This document shows, piece after piece, positions 25,682 to 34,565 of a stretch of 49,122 bases of DNA. The stretch is from an uncultured Alphaproteobacteria bacterium (lineage in GTDB: Bacteria; Pseudomonadota; Alphaproteobacteria; CALKHQ01). Numbering within the stretch: position 1 is the stretch's first letter; the number at the start of each line of letters is the position of its first letter. Below the pieces are notes generated by a model that made no database searches, had not been told where the DNA came from, and worked only from the letters and a program-made list of their open reading frames with translations. The translations under genes and the position numbers were made by a program. The stretch covers positions 1-49,122 of the forward strand of contig CALKHQ010000337.1 of assembly GCA_937988735.1 (NCBI GenBank), given 5' to 3'.

Positions 25682-28012
25682 GTGAAATTCGGTGTTGGAC
25701 AGGCCGTGCAACGCAAGGAAGACCAGCGCTTCCTTACCGGCACCGGCCGCTATCTCGACGACATCAAGCTTCCGGGACAGGCGCATGCGGTCTTCCTGCG
25801 CTCGCCGCACGCCAGCGCGAAGATCAACAGCATCGACGTCAGCGAGGCGCTTCAGGCGCCCGGCGTGATCGCGGTGCTCACGGCTGCCGACGCCGAAGCC
25901 GATGGCGTCCCGCCGATTCCCTGCATGGCCGAGGTGAAGCCCAAGCCCGGCACGACGCAGAAGATGCCGCCGCGCCCGATTCTCGAAGGCACGCACGTGC
26001 GCCATGTCGGAACCGCGGTGGCGATGGTGATCGCCGAGACGGTGGCGCAGGCCCGCGACGCGCTGGAGCTGATCCAGGTCGACTACGATCCGCAGCCGGC
26101 GGTGGTCAGCATGCGTGACGCGCTGAAGCCGGGTGCGCCGCAGGTCTGGGACGAGGCGCCGGGCAACATCGCCTTCGAGTGGATCGACGGCGACGAGCAG
26201 GCCACCGAAGCCGCCTTCGCGAAGGCCGACCGCATCGTCACGCTGGAGCTGATCAACAACCGCGTCGTGGCGAACTCGATGGAGCCGCGCGGCTCGATCG
26301 GCCACTACAATCCGGCGGACGACACCTGGACCCTCTACAACTCCTCCCAGGGCGCCCACTCCAACAAGGACATGCTGCTCAGCACCTATCTGAAGGGCGT
26401 GGACCCGGACAAGGTGCGCGTGCTGTGCCCCGACGTCGGCGGCGGCTTCGGCATGAAGATCTTCCTCTATCCGGAATCGGTCGCCGTGCTGTGGGCGTCG
26501 AAGCGGCTGGGCCGGCCGGTGAAGTGGGTGAACGACCGCTCCGACTCCTTCATGTCGGACGCGCAGGCGCGCGACCACATCACCACCGTGTCCGCGGCCC
26601 TCGACAAGGACTGCCGGATCATCGGCCTGAAGGCGGAGACGCTTGCCAACATGGGCGGCTACCTCTCCAACTTCGCGCCCTACATCCCGACCGGCGCCGG
26701 CAAGGGCATGCACATCGGCGTCTATGACATTCCGGCGGCGTTCGTGCACGTGACCGGCGTGTTCACCCACACCGTGCCCACCGACGCCTACCGCGGCGCC
26801 GGCCGGCCGGAGGCCGCCTACATGATCGAGCGGCTGGTGGACAAGATCGGGCGCGAGACGGGGCTGGGGCCGGCGGAGATCCGGCGGCGCAACTTCGTCA
26901 AGGCGTCGCAGATGCCCTACACCTCGGTGCTCGGGCTCACCTACGACAGCGGCGATTTCGAGCGCAACATGCGCGACGCGATGGCCGACGCCGACTGGGA
27001 CGGGTTCCCGGCCCGCAAGGCGGAGGCGGCGCGGCGGGGCAAGCTGCGCGGCATCGGCATGTCCTACTACATCGAGATCTGCGGCGGTGCGCCGAGCGTG
27101 CCCGCGCTGCTGCGGTTCGAGGAGGACGACACCGTCACCGCGATCATCACCACCCAGTCCAACGGCCAGGGTCACGAGACCGCCTACTCGCAGATCATCG
27201 CCGACCGGCTGGGCGTGCCGTTCGAGAAGGTGAACGTGAAGCAGGGCGACACCAGCTGGATGAAGACGGGCAGCTTCACCGGCGGCTCGCGCTCGGTTCC
27301 GGTGGGCGGCGTCTCCGCGCAGATGGCTTCCGACGCCATCATCGAGAAGGGCAAGGCGATGGCCGCGGAGCTGCTGGAGGCCGCCGAGGCCGACATCGAG
27401 TTCCGCGACGGCCAGTACGTCATCGCCGGCACCGACCGGACGGTGGACATCTACGCCGTCGCCCGCGCCTGGCGGCAGAAGCACGACGGGCCGGACAGCC
27501 TGCTCAGCGCCTATGCCGAGTTCGCGCCGGACGCGGCGACCTTCCCCAACGGCTGCCACATCTGCGAGGTCGAGATCGACCCCGAGAGCGGGCAGACCGA
27601 GATCGTGCGCTATACGATCGTCGACGACTTCGGTAAGGTCATCAACCCGACGCTGCTCACCGGCCAGGTTCACGGCGGCGTCGGCCAGGGCATCGGCCAG
27701 GCCCTCTACGAGGGCGCGGTCTACAGCGAGGACGGCCAGCTCGTGACCGGCTCGTTCATGGACTACGGCATGCCGCGGGCCGACTACAGCCCGACCATCT
27801 CCTTCCGCTGGAACGAGATCCCCTGCACGACCAACCCGCTGGGGATCAAGGGCTGCGGCGAGGCGGGCGCGATCGGTGCGCCGCCCGCGGTGATCAACGC
27901 GATCCTGGACGCCCTGATCGACCAGGGCGTCACCCGCATCGACATGCCGGCGACGCCGCACGCGATCTGGCGGGCGCTGCAGGCGGCGAAGATGCCGCAG
28001 GCGGCCGAATAG
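25682..28012 (+). CDS. Molybdenum hydroxylase large subunit (form II CoxL-like)
   Basis: The 776-residue protein belongs to the xanthine dehydrogenase/CO dehydrogenase large-subunit family. The active-site motif AYRGAGR (369-375) is the form II signature; true aerobic CO dehydrogenase carries AYxCSFR. The catalytic Glu is Glu727 in GCGEAGAIGAP. The molybdenum cofactor would bind across the central and C-terminal domains. No small (2Fe-2S) or medium (FAD) subunit gene is adjacent, which these enzymes normally need for electron transfer. GTG 25682 follows a very strong ribosome-binding site (GGAGGAGG). The substrate is unknown. Confidence 0.93.
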   Translation: MKFGVGQAVQRKEDQRFLTGTGRYLDDIKLPGQAHAVFLRSPHASAKINSIDVSEALQAPGVIAVLTAADAEADGVPPIPCMAEVKPKPGTTQKMPPRPILEGTHVRHVGTAVAMVIAETVAQARDALELIQVDYDPQPAVVSMRDALKPGAPQVWDEAPGNIAFEWIDGDEQATEAAFAKADRIVTLELINNRVVANSMEPRGSIGHYNPADDTWTLYNSSQGAHSNKDMLLSTYLKGVDPDKVRVLCPDVGGGFGMKIFLYPESVAVLWASKRLGRPVKWVNDRSDSFMSDAQARDHITTVSAALDKDCRIIGLKAETLANMGGYLSNFAPYIPTGAGKGMHIGVYDIPAAFVHVTGVFTHTVPTDAYRGAGRPEAAYMIERLVDKIGRETGLGPAEIRRRNFVKASQMPYTSVLGLTYDSGDFERNMRDAMADADWDGFPARKAEAARRGKLRGIGMSYYIEICGGAPSVPALLRFEEDDTVTAIITTQSNGQGHETAYSQIIADRLGVPFEKVNVKQGDTSWMKTGSFTGGSRSVPVGGVSAQMASDAIIEKGKAMAAELLEAAEADIEFRDGQYVIAGTDRTVDIYAVARAWRQKHDGPDSLLSAYAEFAPDAATFPNGCHICEVEIDPESGQTEIVRYTIVDDFGKVINPTLLTGQVHGGVGQGIGQALYEGAVYSEDGQLVTGSFMDYGMPRADYSPTISFRWNEIPCTTNPLGIKGCGEAGAIGAPPAVINAILDALIDQGVTRIDMPATPHAIWRALQAAKMPQAAE

Positions 28013-28040
28013 GGCCTCTGCCGGGTCTCCCGGATCGAAG

Positions 28041-28068
28041 CCGCCGCCCCGGGCAACCGGGGCGGCGG
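28041..28068. terminator. Bidirectional GC hairpin between convergent genes
   Basis: A perfect 12-bp stem (CCGCCGCCCCGG / CCGGGGCGGCGG) encloses a GCAA loop. It sits 28 bp after the coxL-like stop and 8 bp past the pirin stop, so it could end both transcripts. The plus-strand tail TTCTGCTTCT is only partly U-rich, so termination efficiency is uncertain. Confidence 0.75.
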
Positions 28069-28076
28069 TTCTGCTT

Positions 28077-28778
28077 CTAGGCCAGGTCGAACAGCAGGAT
28101 CTCTGCCGGCTCGTCGCCCGCGCCGGCGATCCTGATCTCGTCGACGTCGCTGATCGCGGCGCCGTCGCCGGCCTCCATCGCCGTGCCGTTGACGCTGACC
28201 GCGCCGCGGGCGACTTGCACCCATGCGTGCCGGTCGGGCGCCAGCCCATGGGTCAGCTCCGCGCCCGGCACCAGGTCCGCGGCATAGATCAGCGCGTCCT
28301 GGTGGATCATCAGCGACCCGCCGCGACCGTCGGGCGACACCACCAGACGCAGCTGGTTCAGCTTGCCCGTGCCAGGGAACTTCTTCTGCTCGTACCGCGG
28401 CGGGTGACCCTTGCGATCGGTCTCGATCCAGATCTGCAGCAGGTGGGTCTCCTCCGGGGCGTGGTTGTACTCGCTGTGCACCACGCCGGTGCCGGCCGAC
28501 ATCACCTGCACCTCGCCGGGCCGGATCACCGCGCCGTTGCCCATGCTGTCGCGATGGGCCACCGCGCCCTCCAGCACATAGGTGATGATCTCCATGTCGC
28601 GGTGGCCGTGGTCGGGAAAGCCCGCATTGGGCGCCATCCGGTCCTCGTTGATGACGCGGAGCGCCCGGAAGCCCATATGGTTCGGGTCGTGGTACTGCCC
28701 GAAGGAGAAGCTGTGGCGCGCCTTCAGCCAGCCGAAGTCGGCCCGGCCGCGCGCATCGCTCTTGCGGAGTGTCAGCAT
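28077..28778 (-). CDS. Pirin-family cupin protein
   Basis: The 233-residue bicupin protein begins with LTLRKSDARGRADFGWLKARHSFSFGQY. Metal ligands typical of pirins are His57, His59 (PDHGHRD), His101 and Glu103 (HSEYNH). Some pirins have quercetinase activity, while others act as redox-sensing co-regulators; this one cannot be assigned. It converges on the coxL-like gene across a 64-bp gap that holds the shared hairpin. Confidence 0.92.
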   Translation of the reverse strand: MLTLRKSDARGRADFGWLKARHSFSFGQYHDPNHMGFRALRVINEDRMAPNAGFPDHGHRDMEIITYVLEGAVAHRDSMGNGAVIRPGEVQVMSAGTGVVHSEYNHAPEETHLLQIWIETDRKGHPPRYEQKKFPGTGKLNQLRLVVSPDGRGGSLMIHQDALIYAADLVPGAELTHGLAPDRHAWVQVARGAVSVNGTAMEAGDGAAISDVDEIRIAGAGDEPAEILLFDLA

Positions 28779-28901
28779 GGCGCCTTCCCGTGTAGTGTTG
28801 GCATTCCGACGATATGGTGACGGCCGGATGCGCGACAGTGTTGCGCGAGGAAAAGGACTGTTGCCGATGCCGGACGATGACCCCGCCGGGAGGACAGCAG
28901 G

Positions 28902-29390
28902 ATGAGCCAGTCGCGCGCGCCGGTGATGACCGGTGGCTGCCAGTGCGGTGCGGTCCGCTACGCGCTGTACGCCGAGCCCTCGGGTCCCCACATCTGCCAC
29001 TGCCGGATGTGCCAGAAGGCGTTCGGTTCCTATTTCGCGCCGCTGGCCGGGGTGGCGCTTGCCGACTTCGCCTGGACCCGCGGCCGGCCCAGGGTGTTCA
29101 ACAGCTCGTCGGTGGTCGAGCGCGGCTTCTGCGGCGACTGCGGCACACCGCTCAGCTTCCGCTACACCGACGGGGAACGCATTGCGATCTCCCTCGGCAG
29201 CCTCGATCATCCCGAACGGGTGGCGCCGGAGCACCAGTATGGCGTGGAGAGCGTGGTGCCCTTCTTCGCGGCCCTGCCGACGCTGAAATCCTCCACCACC
29301 GAGGAGGACACGCCGCCGGAGCGGCTTGCCCTGCTGAAGAGCCGCCAGCACCCCGACCACGACACGGCCGAATGGCCGCCGCGCAGCTAG
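28902..29390 (+). CDS. GFA/CENP-V family zinc protein, copy 1
   Basis: The 162-residue protein carries the GFA-family zinc motifs GGCQCGAVRY, ICHCRMCQKAFGSYF and ERGFCGDCGTPL. The family was named after glutathione-dependent formaldehyde activation, but most members have no proven activity. ATG 28902 follows a GGGAGGA site. It is nearly identical in layout to the next gene, from which it is separated by 13 bp, so the two arose by tandem duplication. One promoter likely serves both. Confidence 0.9.
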   Translation: MSQSRAPVMTGGCQCGAVRYALYAEPSGPHICHCRMCQKAFGSYFAPLAGVALADFAWTRGRPRVFNSSSVVERGFCGDCGTPLSFRYTDGERIAISLGSLDHPERVAPEHQYGVESVVPFFAALPTLKSSTTEEDTPPERLALLKSRQHPDHDTAEWPPRS

Positions 29391-29403
29391 CGGGAGGGCG
29401 CCG

Positions 29404-29892
29404 ATGACCGCCGCCCGGACGCCCGTGATGACCGGCGGCTGCCAGTGCGGGGCCGTTCGCTACGCCCTCTACGCGCCGCCGCAGGGCCCGCACATCTGCC
29501 ATTGCCGGATGTGCCAGAAAGCGTTCGGGTCCTACTTCGCGCCGCTGGCCTCGGTGCCGCTCGCCGACTTCGCCTGGACGCGCGGCCGGGCGAAGACGTT
29601 CAGGAGCTCGGCAGCGGCCGAGCGCGGCTTCTGCGGCGATTGCGGCACGCCGCTCAGCATCCGCGACCTCGACGGCGACCGGATCGACATCGCCCTCGGC
29701 AGTCTCGACCGGCCGCAGGATGTCGTGCCCGGGCGCCAGATAGGGGCGGAGAGCCGGGTGCCGTTCTTCGCCGCGCTGCCGCGGCTCCCCGCGACCGCGA
29801 CGGAGGACGACGTGCCGCCGGAACGGCTCGCGCTGCTGAAGAGCCGGCAGCACCCCGACCGCGATACCGACCGTTGGCCGCCGGACGCCTGA
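29404..29892 (+). CDS. GFA/CENP-V family zinc protein, copy 2
   Basis: This is the second 162-residue copy. The same zinc-motif Cys residues are kept (GGCQCGAVRY, HCRMCQKAFGSYF, GFCGDCGTPLS). Divergence is mainly in the C-terminal third (residues about 105-150), while PPERLALLKSRQHPD is shared exactly. The copies may bind different substrates or act as a pair. The DHA2 transporter gene starts 40 bp downstream, suggesting a three-gene transcript. Confidence 0.9.
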   Translation: MTAARTPVMTGGCQCGAVRYALYAPPQGPHICHCRMCQKAFGSYFAPLASVPLADFAWTRGRAKTFRSSAAAERGFCGDCGTPLSIRDLDGDRIDIALGSLDRPQDVVPGRQIGAESRVPFFAALPRLPATATEDDVPPERLALLKSRQHPDRDTDRWPPDA

Positions 29893-29932
29893 GACCGCCG
29901 GTGGGCGCGGACCGCTGACCGGCCATCCGACC

Positions 29933-31360
29933 ATGGCCAACGTCCGCGTCATCACGCTCGTCATCGCTGCCGCACTGTTCATGGAGAACCTGGACGGCAC
30001 GGTGATCGCGACCTCGCTGCCGGCGATTGCCGCCGACCTGGCGGTCGATCCGATCATCCTCAAGCTCGCCTTCACCGCCTATCTGCTGTCGCTCGCGATC
30101 TTCATCCCGGTCTCGGGCTGGTGCGCCGACCGGTTCGGTGCGCGCTCGGTGTTCCAGGCGGCGATCGCGGTGTTCACCCTCGCCTCGATCGGCTGCGCGC
30201 TGGCGGACGACCTGGCCGGGCTGGTGGCCGCCCGCTTCGGCCAGGGCGTGGGGGGGGCGATGATGGTGCCGGTGGGGCGGCTCATAATCCTGCGCGTGGT
30301 CGCGAAGCGCGAGCTGGTGAACGCGATGGCGTGGCTCACCATCCCGGCGCTGATTGCGCCGCTGCTCGGCCCGCCGGTCGGCGGGTTCATCACCACCTAC
30401 TACCACTGGCGCTGGATCTTCTGGCTCAATGTGCCGATCGGCGTCGCCGGCATCGTGCTGGCGGGGCTCCTGGTGCCGCAGGTGAAGGAGGCCGAGCGCC
30501 GCCCGCTGGACTGGGTCGGCTTCGCCCTGTCCGGGCTCGGGCTGTCGTCGCTGATCTTCGGGCTCAGCGTGATCGGGCGCGCGATCGTCGCCCCGGCCGT
30601 GCAGGCCGGGCTCATTGGTGCCGGGCTCGCGCTGGTCGCCGCCTATGTCGCCCACGCCCGGCGGACGCCCCACCCGCTGGTCGATCTCGGCCTGCTGCGC
30701 ATCCCGACCTTCCGCATCGCGGTTGCCGCCGGCACCCTGTCCCGCATCGGCGTCGGCGCGATTCCGTTCCTGCTGCCGCTGATGCTGCAGGTCGGCTTCG
30801 GGCTCAGCCCCTTCGCCTCCGGCTCGCTCACCTTCGCCGCGGCGGCGGGGGCGCTGCTGATGAAGCTCACCGCCGCGCCGGTGCTCCGCCGCTTCGGTTT
30901 CCGCCGGGTGCTGGTGGTGAACACGCTGGTCAGCGCGGCGCTGCTGGGCGTGATCGCGCTGTTCACGGCGGAGACGCCGCATGCGGTGGTGCTGGCAGTG
31001 CTGCTCGCCGGCGGCTTCTTCCGCTCGCTGCAGTTCACCAGCCTGAACGCGCTCGGCTATGCCGACGTCGATTCCCGGCTGATGAGCCGCGCCACCTCCT
31101 TCGCCGCGGTCGCGCAGCAGGTGTCCCTTTCCGTCGGCGTGGCCTTCGCCGCCCTCGTCCTCGAGGCTTCCATGCTGGTCCGGGGCGCGGAGGAGCTGGT
31201 CGCCGCCGATTTCGCCGTCGGCTTCCTCGCCGTCGCGGCGCTGTCAGCCTCCGCGGTCCTCATCGTCGCGCGGCTCGACGGAAACGCCGGCTCCGAGGTC
31301 TCCGGCCACGCCATCGCCACCGCCCCCGCCCAGCCCGACGGCCGCGGCACGCGGGGGTGA
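29933..31360 (+). CDS. DHA2-family MFS drug exporter (EmrB/QacA-like)
   Basis: The 475-residue protein has about 14 hydrophobic segments and starts with the DHA2-type motif MENLDGTVIATSLPAIA. The second MFS motif appears as WCADRFGARSVF, with the GPPVGGFI hinge later. These exporters remove toxic hydrophobic compounds. Lying after the GFA genes, it might handle electrophilic toxic products, but this is inferred from position only. No regulator gene (TetR or MarR) is adjacent. Confidence 0.9.
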   Translation: MANVRVITLVIAAALFMENLDGTVIATSLPAIAADLAVDPIILKLAFTAYLLSLAIFIPVSGWCADRFGARSVFQAAIAVFTLASIGCALADDLAGLVAARFGQGVGGAMMVPVGRLIILRVVAKRELVNAMAWLTIPALIAPLLGPPVGGFITTYYHWRWIFWLNVPIGVAGIVLAGLLVPQVKEAERRPLDWVGFALSGLGLSSLIFGLSVIGRAIVAPAVQAGLIGAGLALVAAYVAHARRTPHPLVDLGLLRIPTFRIAVAAGTLSRIGVGAIPFLLPLMLQVGFGLSPFASGSLTFAAAAGALLMKLTAAPVLRRFGFRRVLVVNTLVSAALLGVIALFTAETPHAVVLAVLLAGGFFRSLQFTSLNALGYADVDSRLMSRATSFAAVAQQVSLSVGVAFAALVLEASMLVRGAEELVAADFAVGFLAVAALSASAVLIVARLDGNAGSEVSGHAIATAPAQPDGRGTRG

Positions 31361-31853
31361 GGCGGGCGATTGACACGGCGCGTCCCTTCTTCGCCGGCTG
31401 ATCAGCCAATTCTGGATCCCCCCGAGAGGGGACACTTCGGTTTGCGGCGCACGACGCCTTTCCCAATCTCCGCCACTTGCTCAGTGGGACAGGAGAGCGG
31501 GGAGACGGACATTTCGCACAACGACGGGAATTTGGACCTGGGCGGGGTTCTTTCCCACATCCTCGAGGTGATGCTGCGACTGGGGGACGACGTGGCCCGC
31601 AACGCCGTTCATGAATTGAGGGAGGCGGTGGAGGAGGCCGAGAACGACGTACGTCGGGAGGTGAGCTGGATCGTGGAACAGCCCAGATGGGCGTCAGACT
31701 GCGCAGGACCGAGACAGGTGATCTGATTTCGGAACGGATCTGTCGGAGTGCTCCATACGGGCACGCCTCGGACTGCGTCCGTCTTGGCTCAGCCGACACT
31801 GCGCCTGCGGACGACGTCCGAGACTCCGTTTCCGATCCGTCGCTGGGTGGAAA
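31361..31853. other. Low-annotation gap before tRNA-Glu
   Basis: About 490 bp lie between the transporter and the tRNA. Base composition is more balanced than the flanks. It contains a possible small frame (31484-31726) and a weak CCCC-GAGA-GGGG hairpin near 31425. No known regulatory element was recognised. Confidence 0.4.
31484..31726 (+). CDS. Possible small acidic helical protein (doubtful)
   Basis: This 80-residue frame starts with GTG. Its central part (LDLGGVLSHILEVMLRLGDDVARNAVHEL) could form amphipathic helices, followed by an acidic helix EAVEEAENDVRREVSW. No ribosome-binding site is convincing and no homologue is recognised. The tail after residue 65 looks non-coding. It may be only a chance open frame. 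Confidence 0.25.
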   Translation: MGQESGETDISHNDGNLDLGGVLSHILEVMLRLGDDVARNAVHELREAVEEAENDVRREVSWIVEQPRWASDCAGPRQVI

Positions 31854-31929
31854 TGGCGTCCCCTAGGGGACTCGAACCCCTGTTTTCGCCGTGAGAGGGC
31901 GATGTCCTAGGCCACTAGACGAAGGGGAC
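31854..31929 (-). tRNA. tRNA-Glu (anticodon CTC)
   Basis: On the minus strand a 76-nt cloverleaf is readable: acceptor GTCCCCT pairing with AGGGGAC, D-arm GTC...GAC, anticodon stem TCGCC/GGCGA with loop CTCTCAC (anticodon CTC), T-arm AGGGG-TTCGAGT-CCCCT and encoded CCA. It decodes GAG, a frequent Glu codon in this GC-rich genome. A tRNA-Glu with TTC anticodon is expected elsewhere. Confidence 0.95.
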
Positions 31930-32005
31930 CAATGGCGCGTGGGGTTGGATATAGGCGATCCCCCACGCCGAGATCAAGGGCGAAAGGACGGGGCGGCCGG
32001 GCGCG

Positions 32006-33061
32006 CTATGCCGCATCCGGCCGGACGGCGGCGCGGGCGGTGGCGAGGAAACCGTCCACGTCCTCGGGCCGGGTGTCGTGCGCGGTCACCAGGCGGACGG
32101 CGTCGTCGGCCAGCGTCGGCATGTCGTAGAAGGCGTAGCCGGCTTCCCGCAGCCGCGTCCGCACCGGCGCCGGCAGGACCGCGAACAGCAGGTTCGCCTC
32201 GACCGGATAGAGCAGCCGGCAGCCGGGCAGCGCCGTCAGCCCCTGGGCCAGCCGCGCCGCCATGGCATTGGCATGCCCGGCGTAGCGGAGCCAGTTGCCG
32301 TCCTTCAGGTAGCCGAGGTACTGGGCTGCGATGAACCGGCTCTTCGACCACACGTGGCCGGCCCGCTTGATGCGGAAGGAGAAGTCGCGGGCGATGTCGC
32401 GGTTGAAGATCACCACCGCCTCCGCCGCGATGCAGCCGTTCTTGGTGCCGCCGAAGGACATGATGTCCACGCCGGCGCGCCAGGTGAGATCGGCGGGGTC
32501 GCAGCCGAGGGCGGCGACCGCGTTGGCGAAGCGCGCGCCGTCCATGTGCACGGCGAGGCCGCCGGCATGGGCGACCTCGGCCAGGGCCCGCACCTCGTCC
32601 GGCGTGTAGACCTGGCCCGTCTCGGTGGCGTTGGTCAGCGACAGCGCCCGCGGCGGGCTGTGGTGCGGGTCGCGGTCGGCGTGGCGGTCGATCACCGCCA
32701 TCACCTCTTCCGGCAGCAGCTTGCCCAGGCGCCCCGGCAGCCCGAGCAGCTTGGCGCCGCCCGTATGCAGTTCCGGCCCGCCGCATTCGGAGGTGTTGAC
32801 GTGGGAGGCCGCATGGCAGATCACGGCACCGTAGGGCGGAGTCACCTGGGCGAGCGCCAGCCCGTTGGCGGCGGTGCCGGTCCCCAGCAGGTGCACCTCG
32901 CCGGCATCCGGGGCGAGCGCGAACGCCTCCAGGATGGCGGCCGCGGCGCGCGCGGTGGTCGGATCGTTGCCATAGGGCATCGACGGGCCCATGTTGGCCT
33001 CGATCACCGCGTCGATCACGGCCTCTGCGGCCGGGGTGACGTTGTCGCTGCAGAAGTTCAT
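32006..33061 (-). CDS. ltaE: Low-specificity L-threonine aldolase family PLP enzyme
   Basis: The 351-residue protein is a fold-type I PLP enzyme that splits threonine or allo-threonine into glycine and acetaldehyde. The PLP Lys is Lys207 in MSFGGTKNG, with PLP-stacking HVNTSECG and the HMDGARFANA strand (Asp that binds the pyridine nitrogen). Family length is about 340-360. It lies 76 bp from the 5' end of the tRNA-Glu gene and 18 bp downstream of a small membrane-protein gene on the same strand. Confidence 0.9.
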   Translation of the reverse strand: MNFCSDNVTPAAEAVIDAVIEANMGPSMPYGNDPTTARAAAAILEAFALAPDAGEVHLLGTGTAANGLALAQVTPPYGAVICHAASHVNTSECGGPELHTGGAKLLGLPGRLGKLLPEEVMAVIDRHADRDPHHSPPRALSLTNATETGQVYTPDEVRALAEVAHAGGLAVHMDGARFANAVAALGCDPADLTWRAGVDIMSFGGTKNGCIAAEAVVIFNRDIARDFSFRIKRAGHVWSKSRFIAAQYLGYLKDGNWLRYAGHANAMAARLAQGLTALPGCRLLYPVEANLLFAVLPAPVRTRLREAGYAFYDMPTLADDAVRLVTAHDTRPEDVDGFLATARAAVRPDAA

Positions 33062-33079
33062 GTCGGCTGCTCCGAAGGC

Positions 33080-33421
33080 CTATCGTTCCGTACCCGTGGC
33101 CGCATCCCCGGCCGCGTCCGCGCCGGGGGCAGCGGCGCCGCTGAGGGTGAGGGTCACCAGCCCGGTGCGGGTGTCGACCACCAGCACGTCCTGGTGGCCG
33201 GCCCTGCGGTCGACGATCAGCAGCGCGCGGAACCCGTCGAGGGTCGCGCTGGCGATCCGGTCGCCGGGCGCGAGCTCCAGCCGCTCCGCGATCGTCTGCG
33301 TGGGCGCGGCTTCGCCCTCGCCCAGCCGCGACGCCCGGTCGATCAGGGTGACGACCACCACGACGAGGCCGGCGACCAGCAGTACGCCCATGGCAATGAC
33401 GGAGATCTTGAGGGCACGCAT
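33080..33421 (-). CDS. Small inner-membrane protein next to rluD-rpoH (DUF6476-like)
   Basis: This 113-residue protein starts MRALKISVIAMG and has one membrane helix (about 5-25). A periplasmic part with IASATLDGFRALLIVDRRAG follows, then a poorly ordered tail rich in Ala, Gly and Asp. The MRALK start and the position opposite rluD and upstream of rpoH fit a small family often labelled DUF6476 in alphaproteobacteria. Function is unknown. It diverges from rluD across 29 bp. Confidence 0.7.
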   Translation of the reverse strand: MRALKISVIAMGVLLVAGLVVVVVTLIDRASRLGEGEAAPTQTIAERLELAPGDRIASATLDGFRALLIVDRRAGHQDVLVVDTRTGLVTLTLSGAAAPGADAAGDAATGTER

Positions 33422-33450
33422 CGGCGGTCCGCACGGTTCGACGTTCGGCG

Positions 33451-34470
33451 ATGACGCATAGCACACCGTCGGCTATTGGAAACCCCGAACCGGCGGCGGG
33501 GCCGGAGGAGCTGGTGGTCGTGATCCCGGAGGAGCGGGCCGGCGAGCGGCTGGACCGCGCGCTGGCGGCCGCGGTGCCCGGGCTTTCGCGCAGCCGGATC
33601 CAGGCGCTGATCGCCGCCGGCCACGTGACCGCCGTCACTGCCGGGTGTCCGGCCGGCGACGTAGCCTGCCGGGTAAGGGCGGGGGAATGCTTCCGCATCG
33701 CGGTGCCGGCCCCGGTGGACGACCGCCCGGTGGCCCAGGCCGCCGCCCTTGACGTCATCTACGAGGACGAGCACCTGATCGTGGTCGACAAGCCGGCGGG
33801 GCTGGTGGTGCATCCCGCGCCGGGCAATCCGGATCGCACGCTGGTCAATGCGCTGCTCGCCCATTGCGCCGGCTCCCTGTCGGGGATCGGAGGCGTCCGC
33901 CGGCCGGGAATCGTTCACCGGCTGGACAAGGACACGTCCGGCCTGATGGTCGTCGCCAAGACCGACCCGGCCCACCAGGGGCTGGTCGCGCAGTTCTCCG
34001 CCCGCACCGTGGACCGCCAGTACGTCGCGGTGGTGTGGGGCGTGCCGGTGCCGGCGGAGGGACGGATCGAGGGCGCCATCGGCCGCAGCCCGCACAATCG
34101 CCAGAAGATGGCGGTGCTGGCGCGCGGCGGCCGCCCGGCGACCACGCTCTACCGGGTGGAGCGGAGGCTGGGGCCGGTCCATGCGCTGGTCTCCTGCCGG
34201 CTGCTCACCGGCCGCACCCACCAGATCAGGGTGCACATGACCCAGACCGGCCATCCGCTGGTCGGCGACCCTGTCTACGGCCGCGCCGACCGGCGGCGCC
34301 GGGCGCTGGCCTCGCCGGAGGCGCTGGCCGCGGTGGAGGCGTTCGGGCGGCAGGCGCTGCACGCGCGGACGCTGGGCTTCGTCCATCCGGTGACGGGGGA
34401 GCGGCTTGACTTCGCCCGGCCGGAGCCCGCCGATATGCAGGCCCTGATCGCGGCGCTGGAGCGCGGCTGA
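33451..34470 (+). CDS. rluD: Ribosomal large-subunit pseudouridine synthase, RluA family (RluD-like)
   Basis: The 339-residue enzyme converts selected uridines of 23S rRNA to pseudouridine. The N-terminal S4 RNA-binding domain (about 31-75) is followed by the synthase domain with catalytic Asp159 in HRLDKDTSG. LTGRTHQIRVHM follows near residue 255. RluD-type members modify helix 69 of 23S rRNA. Which uridines this copy modifies is not visible. The gap to rpoH is 95 bp and carries an inverted repeat. Confidence 0.93.
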   Translation: MTHSTPSAIGNPEPAAGPEELVVVIPEERAGERLDRALAAAVPGLSRSRIQALIAAGHVTAVTAGCPAGDVACRVRAGECFRIAVPAPVDDRPVAQAAALDVIYEDEHLIVVDKPAGLVVHPAPGNPDRTLVNALLAHCAGSLSGIGGVRRPGIVHRLDKDTSGLMVVAKTDPAHQGLVAQFSARTVDRQYVAVVWGVPVPAEGRIEGAIGRSPHNRQKMAVLARGGRPATTLYRVERRLGPVHALVSCRLLTGRTHQIRVHMTQTGHPLVGDPVYGRADRRRRALASPEALAAVEAFGRQALHARTLGFVHPVTGERLDFARPEPADMQALIAALERG

Positions 34471-34514
34471 GCGGGGAACCGGCGGGCGCGGCCGGCGCTG
34501 TGCCTGCAGGGGCG

Positions 34515-34539
34515 GTCCGGTGACGTGACGACACCGGAC
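34515..34539 (+). promoter_or_regulatory. Perfect inverted repeat in rpoH leader
   Basis: GTCCGGTG (34515-34522) and CACCGGAC (34532-34539) form an exact 8-bp inverted repeat around a 9-nt loop. It ends 26 bp before the rpoH ATG and just upstream of its GGGGAAGAAGGG ribosome-binding region. It could be an operator, an attenuator hairpin or part of a heat-sensing mRNA leader. No U tract follows, so it is unlikely to be a simple terminator. Confidence 0.6.
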
Positions 34540-34565
34540 GCATGAGGGGAAGAAGGGAAGGCGGT

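Noticed and set aside
31361..31853. CRISPR or repeat array in the gap before the tRNA
   Set aside because: No spaced direct repeats were found there or elsewhere in the window.
31854..31929. tRNA-linked integration site (att) for an island
   Set aside because: No integrase gene and no duplicated 3' tRNA fragment was seen within the window.
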